Shown here: piece by piece, positions 1-5,737 of the stretch | How the letters are laid out: every line of letters begins with the position of its first letter | How positions within the stretch are numbered: the first letter of the stretch is position 1 | From: Alphaproteobacteria bacterium | GTDB lineage: Bacteria > Pseudomonadota > Alphaproteobacteria > GCA-2731375 | DNA length: 5,737 bases | Reading direction: 5' to 3' | NCBI GenBank assembly: GCA_030746295.1 | Contig: JASLMY010000279.1 | Span: forward strand, 1-5,737 | Made by a program: the position numbers and the translations under genes | Notes under the pieces: generated by a model | Databases searched by the model: none | Told to the model about the DNA's origin: nothing | Seen by the model: the letters and a program-made list of their open reading frames with translations, nothing else

Positions 1-10
1 TTTGCGGCCC

Positions 11-1663
<1,653 letters not shown>

Positions 1664-1665
1664 TT

Positions 1666-1674
1666 ACCTCCTTT
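1666..1674 (-). promoter_or_regulatory. groEL ribosome binding site
   Basis: Read on the minus strand this is AAAGGAGGT, a perfect anti-Shine-Dalgarno match, eight bases before the groEL ATG. It lies wholly in the 32-base gap between groES and groEL, so groEL can be initiated independently at a high rate. Confidence 0.9.
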
Positions 1675-1689
1675 GCAAGCAAGCCCGCC

Positions 1690-2019
1690 TCAAGCGGCCT
1701 TCTTGCCTTTCTTGCCTTTGCTCTGGGCGGCGTCCTCGATCACGGCCATGATGTCGGACTCCTTCATGATGATCAGCTCCTCGCCGTCGAGCTTGACCTC
1801 GGTGCCCGACCATTTGCCGAACAGAATGCGGTCGCCGGCCTTGACGTCGAGGGCGACCAGATCACCCTTCTCGTTGCGGCCGCCGGGGCCGGTCGCGATG
1901 ACCTCGCCCTGCATCGGCTTCTCTTGCGCAGAGTCGGGAATGATGATGCCGCCGGCGGTGCGGGCCTCCTCCTCGAGGCGGCGAACCAGCACGCGATCGT
2001 GCAACGGCCTGAATGCCAT
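1690..2019 (-). CDS. groES: Co-chaperonin GroES (Hsp10) with lysine-rich C-terminal extension
   Basis: GroES is the heptameric lid that caps the GroEL ring in the cytosol. The 109-residue product opens with the family N-terminus [12 protein letters not shown]. The mobile loop at about 16-33 carries the hydrophobic GroEL-binding tripeptide III at 25-27. A typical alphaproteobacterial core follows ([20 protein letters not shown], about 56-75, and [13 protein letters not shown], 83-95). The family usually ends about here, near residue 95-97; this protein continues for some 13 residues rich in lysine ([10 protein letters not shown]). The start at 2019 is preferred over an in-frame ATG at 2076. 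The longer form would add 19 residues with no family counterpart, while the 2019 ATG has GGGAGGAG seven bases upstream and gives the canonical N-terminus. It is the first gene of the groESL operon, behind a promoter with a CIRCE operator. Confidence 0.98.
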   Translation of the reverse strand: MAFRPLHDRVLVRRLEEEARTAGGIIIPDSAQEKPMQGEVIATGPGGRNEKGDLVALDVKAGDRILFGKWSGTEVKLDGEELIIMKESDIMAVIEDAAQSKGKKGKKAA

Positions 2020-2026
2020 GGGTAAA

Positions 2027-2034
2027 CTCCTCCC
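2027..2034 (-). promoter_or_regulatory. groES ribosome binding site
   Basis: Read on the minus strand this is GGGAGGAG, seven bases before the ATG at 2019. It decides the groES start against the longer in-frame ATG at 2076. Confidence 0.88.
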
Positions 2035-2091
2035 TTTTCGAGTCGTGCTACGGGTTGAAATTTCCGTCAAATCCAACGGGGCGGGGCCTTG

Positions 2092-2118
2092 TTAGCGCTC
2101 ACCCCGTGTGAGTGCCAG
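2092..2118 (-). promoter_or_regulatory. CIRCE operator (predicted HrcA-binding site)
   Basis: On the minus strand the two 9-base arms are CTGGCACTC and GAGCGCTAA, separated by exactly nine bases. The CIRCE consensus is TTAGCACTC-N9-GAGTGCTAA, so 15 of 18 arm positions match and the spacing is exact. CIRCE is the operator of the HrcA repressor, which needs GroEL to stay active; when GroEL is occupied by unfolded proteins, repression is lifted. The element begins three bases after the predicted -10 box, covering the probable transcription start and the first part of the leader. That is a normal place for repression. HrcA itself is not encoded in this window. Confidence 0.93.
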
Positions 2119-2120
2119 AT

Positions 2121-2149
2121 CATCTAGGCGGGCCGGCCGGCGCTGTCAA
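2121..2149 (-). promoter_or_regulatory. groESL promoter, sigma-70 type
   Basis: On the minus strand there is a perfect -35 hexamer TTGACA (2144-2149), a 17-base spacer, and a -10 hexamer TAGATG (2121-2126) matching TATAAT at three of six positions, including the important first T and second A. The predicted start falls around 2114-2116, inside the CIRCE element, leaving a leader of about 95 bases before groES. In several alphaproteobacteria groESL is also served by the heat-shock sigma factor RpoH. The CCTAGAT around the -10 could be read as a degenerate RpoH-type -10, so dual use cannot be excluded from sequence alone. Confidence 0.75.
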
Positions 2150-2150
2150 T

Positions 2151-2169
2151 AGGCGCGCTGCGCCTTTTT
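2151..2169 (+). terminator. Short terminator-like hairpin pointing rightward
   Basis: A perfect 6-bp GC-rich stem (AGGCGC, loop GCT, GCGCCT) is followed on the plus strand by a run of five T (2165-2169, the first being the last stem base). It therefore looks like an intrinsic terminator for plus-strand transcription, although no plus-strand gene is present. On the minus strand the hairpin is followed by ATTGACA, not a T run, so it is not a canonical terminator for the upstream DUF4340 gene. It sits directly against the groESL -35 box. The stem is short and may be incidental. Confidence 0.4.
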
Positions 2170-2186
2170 CGATATCGGGCCCAGAT

Positions 2187-3293
2187 TCAGGAGCCGCTAC
2201 CGGCCTTCTTCTCCGCCACCAGCTTCTCCATGGTCACGGTGAAGTCGTCGGCCTTGTACCTAGGCAGGTTGTAGGCCCAGGGGCCGAAGCGCTTGTTGAT
2301 GTAGGCCGCTTCTTTCTCGGCCTCCTCGGCCGACTTCATCTTCTTCTTGTGCTTCTCGGGCACGGCGTCCAGGCGGACGTCGGCCGCATCGAAGGCGGCG
2401 GCGAAGCGAGCCCAGGACTTGCCCGCCTTCTCCACCACGTCGACGGTGATGGTCAGGCCGTCGAAGGTCTTGAAGTGCGCCCGGATCGCGCCATCGAAAT
2501 CGATCTCCTTGGCCGGCGCCACATCCTCGAAGCTCAGGAAGCCGAGCGCCGAGCCGAGGCTGTTGGCGATCGTGTCGTGCAGCATCTCCTGGCCGTCGGG
2601 CAGATTGTCGACCTTAAAGTCGATGGTGTCGGGATCCGGCCGGCTGATCGCCACCTGGGCGCCGTCGGGCTGACGATTGCCGGCGGCGCGCATCCGCTTG
2701 CGGTCGATCCTGACGGTCTCGTTGTCGAGCCAGGCGGTGACCTTGTCGAAGACCTCGAGGCGGGCCTCGGCGAGCCAGGATCGGGCTTCCGCCGGCTTGC
2801 GAACGTAGTACCAGCCCTCGCGGTCCGAGGTCTGGATCGAGCGGGTCTTGCCGACGATCAGGCCTGCGATCTCCTTCTCGCCGGCGCCGAGCAGCCGGAT
2901 CATACTACCCTTTGCCAGGAGGTCGCCCGCCTCGCGAGGGTCGGCCACCTTGATCTTGTGATAGAGCTCGGGCCGCGCGGTCCTGGCCTCCAAGGGCCGC
3001 ATCCCGGCAAGGCCGACCACGGCCTGCTTGACGGTCTCGTAGCGCACGGGATAGCCGCCCTTCTCGACCATCCCCCAGTCGTCGCCCTGGCCCTTCTGGA
3101 TCGTCAGGCTGCCTTCGGCCAAATCGACACGGACGGCGGCGACCTCGTTGACCGCTTCCAGGAGCCCCGGAAAGAGCGCTTGGGGCGTCGCCGGCAGGGC
3201 GTGTCGCGACTGCCGGTGGTAGACCGAGGCGGTCGCCGCCGCCACCGCCAGCACCGCCGCGAGCCCAAGGACGAGAAAGGATTTAGAGCGCAT
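2187..3293 (-). CDS. DUF4340 family protein of a Gld-like ABC transport cassette
   Basis: The 368-residue protein has a positively charged N-terminus and one hydrophobic segment at about 5-24. This is either a membrane anchor or an uncleaved signal, leaving the rest outside the cytoplasm. The body alternates short beta-strand and helix segments, as expected for DUF4340, with a C-terminal motif FGPWAYNLPRYKADDFT (336-352) resembling the W-Y-LP-Y signature I associate with this family. A charged stretch (about 313-331, KHKKKMKSAEEAEKEA) precedes it. No catalytic motif is evident. DUF4340 genes are commonly found beside GldG-like and ABC-2 permease genes, as here, so it is probably an accessory subunit of that transporter; substrate and mechanism are unknown. 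The ATG has GGAG seven bases upstream, and an in-frame TAG 15 bases upstream rules out a longer form. It starts 60 bases after the GldG-like stop. No minus-strand intrinsic terminator is visible after its stop codon. Confidence 0.9.
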   Translation of the reverse strand: MRSKSFLVLGLAAVLAVAAATASVYHRQSRHALPATPQALFPGLLEAVNEVAAVRVDLAEGSLTIQKGQGDDWGMVEKGGYPVRYETVKQAVVGLAGMRPLEARTARPELYHKIKVADPREAGDLLAKGSMIRLLGAGEKEIAGLIVGKTRSIQTSDREGWYYVRKPAEARSWLAEARLEVFDKVTAWLDNETVRIDRKRMRAAGNRQPDGAQVAISRPDPDTIDFKVDNLPDGQEMLHDTIANSLGSALGFLSFEDVAPAKEIDFDGAIRAHFKTFDGLTITVDVVEKAGKSWARFAAAFDAADVRLDAVPEKHKKKMKSAEEAEKEAAYINKRFGPWAYNLPRYKADDFTVTMEKLVAEKKAGSGS

Positions 3294-3338
3294 CCGAGGT
3301 CTCCGCTAACCGTTTCCGACCGGCCGTCGCGTCGTCCG

Positions 3339-3368
3339 TCATGCCTGGGGCCCTCACGCCTGGGGCCG
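3339..3368 (-). repeat. 15-base tandem duplication containing the GldG-like stop codon
   Basis: Two adjacent 15-base units match at 13 of 15 positions. On the minus strand they are CGGCCCCAGGCGTGA (3354-3368) and GGGCCCCAGGCATGA (3339-3353). The first unit is the last four codons plus stop of the GldG-like gene (R-P-Q-A-stop). The second repeats them in the same frame as G-P-Q-A-stop, just after the gene. This looks like a local slippage or duplication event that left a second in-frame stop. Confidence 0.8.
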
Positions 3369-5336
3369 CCGGGCCAGCGCCTGGCGGCGGCGCTGGCGCA
3401 CCACCGCTAGCACCAGGGCCAAGAGGCCGATCAGGACCGGCACCAGGCCGATGTTGGCGAACTTGATCCGGGTCTCCAGCCGATCGATGTCCTTGTTGAG
3501 GTCGTGCTGGACGTCGCGGAGCGCCCGGCGCGTCTTCCGGATCTCGGCACGGGCCTTGTCGATCTCCGCTTCCTGCTGGCTGGAAAGCAGCGCCCCGCCG
3601 CCGGCCGAGGCCTTGCCCTGCAAGTCGTTGAGACGCTTCTTGGTCTCCTTCAACTTGTCGGCCAGTTGCTTCTCGCGCTCGAGGTACTTCTTCTCCGCTT
3701 CCAGGCGCAGCTCGGACATCACTTGGAAGCGCCGCTCGGACTTGCCGCGGCTTCTGAGGCCGACCAGGTCGGCCGAGCCGGCCAGATGGTCGAGGGCGTT
3801 GATCACCAAGTCGGCGTTGGCGGCGGTGGCGACGAAGACCTGCTCGCCGAAGAAGTTCTGCTGGCGGACCCAGAACTGGTCGAACAGGAAGTCGGAGTCG
3901 GCGAGCACGATGACGTTGATGTCTTTCGCGCTCTTGGCGAGATGCGGCTTGGCCTCGGGCGCGGCCGCGTCCTTGCCGGCCTTGTCGTCGCCCGACTTCT
4001 CTCCGTCCGCCTTCTCCGCCTCGGTCTTGCTCTCGGCCTCTTTTTTCTCCTCGACCGGCTTCGGCACGCCGTCGGGGAAGGCCGAGGCCGTGGGTCCTGA
4101 GAGCCTGGCCGCGACCACGAAGCGCTGCTCGTTTGGCTTGAAGTTGTCCAGCAGGTTCTGCGGGTTGGGCCCGAGGCGGATCAGGGCGACGTCGAACAGC
4201 ATCGATTCCGCGCTGGTGGTAAGCAGCGGCGTCAGCGTGGTGGTGGCACCGTCGCGCTTGGCGATATGGCCGGGACTGGCCATGTTGATCGGCCCGAGGC
4301 CGCTCATGGCGACGTCCTCGAGGTTGTAGTTGTCGGGGCCCATCGCCATCCACGCCAGATAGCGCATGATCTTGACCTTGCCGGGAATGCCGACGTTGAC
4401 GTTGCGGGCCAGGCGCCAGTCGCCGGCGAACTTGTCGGCGGCGACGGTGGCGCCCCAGGCGTTGAGGAGCTTCTCCAGCTCCGAGGAGTCCTGGATGCCC
4501 GCACCCTGCGGCTGCCGGCGGAAGGCGAGCGCGACCTCGGAAAAGGGGTCGACGGCGACGATGGCCCGCCCGCCCCCGAGCACGAACTGGTCGATGGCGT
4601 AGAGCATCCGGTCGGTGAGCTTGCCCGGATGCACGATCAGCAGGATGTCGATATCGTCGGGAATCTTCTCGTCCCGGGGATAGACCGTCTTCAGCTCCAG
4701 CGTCTCGCGAATCTGCGGCACGATCGCCCATTGCTGCGGCCCCTGGCCGGCGACGGTAAGCATCGGCGGCACGTCGGCGTTCATCAGATGCGAGGTCAAG
4801 AGGCCGACGACGGGGCGCTTGGGGTTGCTGAGGTTGTAGACGAGGCGGGTCAGCTCGTACTCCAGGAACTGCTCCTTCTCCTGGGCGAAGTACTTGACGA
4901 CCTCTCGATCGTCGACCGTGTTGGTGCCGACGAGGCCGAAGTAGAGATTGTCGCTGGCGCTGACCGGCAATGCCTGCAGGCCGTTTCGAACCGCGTCGTC
5001 TTCGGCGTCGGTGAAGGGTACCGGGTCGATCACCTCGAGGCGGATCTTGCCCTCGGCGACGGCCGCGTACTCCTCGACCATCTCCTTGACCCGCTGGCCA
5101 TAGCGCTTGATCTGCGGCACCCCGTTGGCCAGCGTTTCGGAGAAATAGAAGCGTAGCGTGATCGGCTCCTCAAGCGATTGCAGGATCCGAAGCGAGCCGT
5201 CGCTGAACGTGAAGAGGCTGTCCTGGGTCAGGTCGAGCCGTGCCGTCCTGAGCGTGTTTCCGGCCAACACGTTCAAGGCCAGCACCAAGATGCCCGCCAG
5301 CACGATTCCGGCCAACGTGAGAGGTCCCCGTGTCAT
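3354..5336 (-). CDS. GldG-like ABC transporter auxiliary protein (COG3225 type)
   Basis: The 660-residue protein resembles GldG, the auxiliary component of ABC systems first studied in gliding bacteria. It has a membrane segment near 6-26, then a domain opening with the characteristic LDLTQDSLFTFSDGSLRIL (34-52) and LEEPITLRFYFSE (55-67). The ABC-auxiliary region includes RPVVGLLTSH (174-183), DIDILLIVHPG (228-238) and GGGRAIVAVDPFSE (254-267), a glutamine-amidotransferase-like fold without visible catalytic residues. A Lys/Glu/Ala-rich linker (about 424-470) leads to VIVLADSDFLFD (475-486). A predicted coiled coil (about 536-626) follows, then a C-terminal membrane segment (about 627-646) and a basic tail. 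The large middle part is therefore probably extracytoplasmic, held by two membrane anchors. The ATG at 5336 has AGGGGGA six bases upstream and places the membrane segment at the N-terminus. The open frame continues upstream only over the permease gene. It likely works with that permease; substrate unknown. Confidence 0.92.
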   Translation of the reverse strand: MTRGPLTLAGIVLAGILVLALNVLAGNTLRTARLDLTQDSLFTFSDGSLRILQSLEEPITLRFYFSETLANGVPQIKRYGQRVKEMVEEYAAVAEGKIRLEVIDPVPFTDAEDDAVRNGLQALPVSASDNLYFGLVGTNTVDDREVVKYFAQEKEQFLEYELTRLVYNLSNPKRPVVGLLTSHLMNADVPPMLTVAGQGPQQWAIVPQIRETLELKTVYPRDEKIPDDIDILLIVHPGKLTDRMLYAIDQFVLGGGRAIVAVDPFSEVALAFRRQPQGAGIQDSSELEKLLNAWGATVAADKFAGDWRLARNVNVGIPGKVKIMRYLAWMAMGPDNYNLEDVAMSGLGPINMASPGHIAKRDGATTTLTPLLTTSAESMLFDVALIRLGPNPQNLLDNFKPNEQRFVVAARLSGPTASAFPDGVPKPVEEKKEAESKTEAEKADGEKSGDDKAGKDAAAPEAKPHLAKSAKDINVIVLADSDFLFDQFWVRQQNFFGEQVFVATAANADLVINALDHLAGSADLVGLRSRGKSERRFQVMSELRLEAEKKYLEREKQLADKLKETKKRLNDLQGKASAGGGALLSSQQEAEIDKARAEIRKTRRALRDVQHDLNKDIDRLETRIKFANIGLVPVLIGLLALVLAVVRQRRRQALARRPQA

Positions 5337-5342
5337 GGCTCG

Positions 5343-5349
5343 TCCCCCT
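5343..5349 (-). promoter_or_regulatory. Ribosome binding site of the GldG-like gene, overlapping the permease stop
   Basis: On the minus strand AGGGGGA lies six bases before the ATG at 5336, and its first two bases are the last two of the permease TAG stop codon (5348-5350). Ribosomes finishing the permease would expose or reuse this site, so the two genes are probably translationally coupled. Confidence 0.75.
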
Positions 5350-5737
5350 ATCCCGCCTTCTTGGCTTCGACGATGACCAGATTGGCGAACAGCCAGAAGG
5401 CGATCACGGTGGCAAAGTAGATCAGGTCGCGCAGGTCGATGACGCCGTCCATGATCGCCTGGAAATGCGAGAGGAAGCTGAACGAGGCGACCACGTTGAC
5501 CAGTACCTGCGGCGCCCAGGCGGTGAAGACGTCGAGCACCATCGGCGCGCCGGAGACCGTCAGCAGGAAGCAGATCACGACCGAGACGACGAAGGCGATG
5601 ACCTGATTCTTGGTCAGCGCCGAGACCGCGGAACCGATCGCGAGGTAGCCGCCCGCCATCAGGATCGAGCCCAGGTAGCTGGCCAGGATGACGCCGTGGT
5701 CGGGGGCGCCCAGATAGGCGACCGTCAACCACATCGG
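5348..5737 (-). CDS. GldF-like ABC-2 type permease, C-terminal part (5' end outside window)
   Basis: Only the last 129 residues are in the window and the frame stays open through the edge at 5737. The methionine at 5734 is thus most likely internal, preceded by a proline codon, and not the start. The visible part has about four hydrophobic segments (counting from that methionine: roughly 15-40, 44-70, 76-90 and 103-122). It carries motifs I associate with the GldF/ABC-2 permease family: LGAPDHGVILASYLGS, SALTKNQVIAF, and the C-terminal SFLSHFQAIMDGVIDLRDLIYF. It ends in a short basic tail, EAKKAG. This would be the membrane channel subunit of a transporter in the inner membrane. The partner ATPase is expected upstream, outside the window. 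The stop lies 11 bases before the GldG-like gene, indicating one operon. Whether it exports a molecule, or acts on lipids or envelope polymers, cannot be read from the sequence. Confidence 0.9.
   Translation of the reverse strand, partial: PMWLTVAYLGAPDHGVILASYLGSILMAGGYLAIGSAVSALTKNQVIAFVVSVVICFLLTVSGAPMVLDVFTAWAPQVLVNVVASFSFLSHFQAIMDGVIDLRDLIYFATVIAFWLFANLVIVEAKKAG

Noticed and set aside
2024..2075. Second promoter in the groES leader, around a TTTGACGG on the minus strand
   Set aside because: No acceptable -10 hexamer lies 16-18 bases downstream, and the promoter at 2121-2149 with CIRCE already explains expression.
2020..2076. Longer groES start at the ATG at 2076
   Set aside because: It would add 19 residues without family counterpart, whereas the ATG at 2019 has a strong ribosome binding site at the right distance and yields the standard GroES N-terminus.
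3283..3342. 19-codon frame (MTDDATAGRK...) between the GldG-like and DUF4340 genes, overlapping the latter's start by 11 bases
   Set aside because: There is no convincing Shine-Dalgarno sequence, no known homologue recognised, and a frame this short is expected by chance. It might couple translation to the DUF4340 gene but the sequence does not show it.
2112..3410. Plus-strand open frame of 432 codons opposite the DUF4340 gene
   Set aside because: Same kind of antisense shadow. It starts inside the CIRCE element, runs through the complete DUF4340 gene and its upstream gap, and has low-complexity composition.
3283..4731. Minus-strand open frame of 482 codons overlapping the GldG-like gene in another frame
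   Set aside because: The composition is Arg/Gly/Ala/Pro-rich out-of-frame translation, while the overlapping frame gives a recognisable GldG-like protein.
5337..5732. Upstream extension of the GldG-like frame to 5732
   Set aside because: The extension lies in the alternative frame over the permease gene. The ATG at 5336 has a ribosome binding site and is followed directly by the expected membrane segment.

Overview
The window is high-G+C bacterial chromosome. Every gene I can support lies on the minus strand, so it is described here in transcription order, from high to low coordinates. The organism is most likely an alphaproteobacterium, perhaps of a Rhodospirillales-like lineage. This rests on the GroES and GroEL sequence style (for example the GroES stretch [10 protein letters not shown] and the GroEL N-terminus [16 protein letters not shown]) and on a CIRCE operator with a CTGGCACTC left arm. 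It is a judgement by eye; no database search was possible.

Region 1 (5737 to about 2187) holds the downstream part of an uncharacterised ABC-2-type transport cassette resembling Gld. It contains the C-terminal part of a GldF-like membrane permease, cut by the window edge; a complete GldG-like auxiliary protein of 660 residues; and a complete DUF4340 protein of 368 residues. The permease and GldG genes are 11 bases apart, and the GldG ribosome binding site overlaps the permease stop codon. The DUF4340 gene follows 60 bases later. The ATPase that should power the permease would be expected beyond position 5737. The substrate is unknown. Gliding is not implied, because these families are widespread in non-gliding proteobacteria.

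Region 2 (2186 to 2020) is a 167-base intergenic stretch carrying the groESL control region. In order it has a short hairpin, a sigma-70-type promoter (perfect -35 TTGACA, 17-base spacer, weaker -10 TAGATG), a CIRCE inverted repeat just after the -10, and a leader of roughly 95 bases ending in a strong Shine-Dalgarno sequence.

Region 3 (2019 to 11) is the groES-groEL chaperonin operon. GroES (109 residues) carries an unusual lysine-rich C-terminal tail. GroEL (548 residues) has all the ATPase and substrate-binding residues I checked and the usual Gly-Gly-Met tail. The two genes are 32 bases apart, each with its own strong ribosome binding site. The operon is most likely repressed by HrcA at CIRCE and induced by heat or protein-folding stress.

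The most noteworthy items are the functionally undefined GldF/GldG/DUF4340 cassette, the CIRCE-controlled promoter, the basic GroES tail, a 15-base tandem duplication that doubles the GldG stop codon, and a terminator-like hairpin that points against all the genes. I did not find a clearly novel system.
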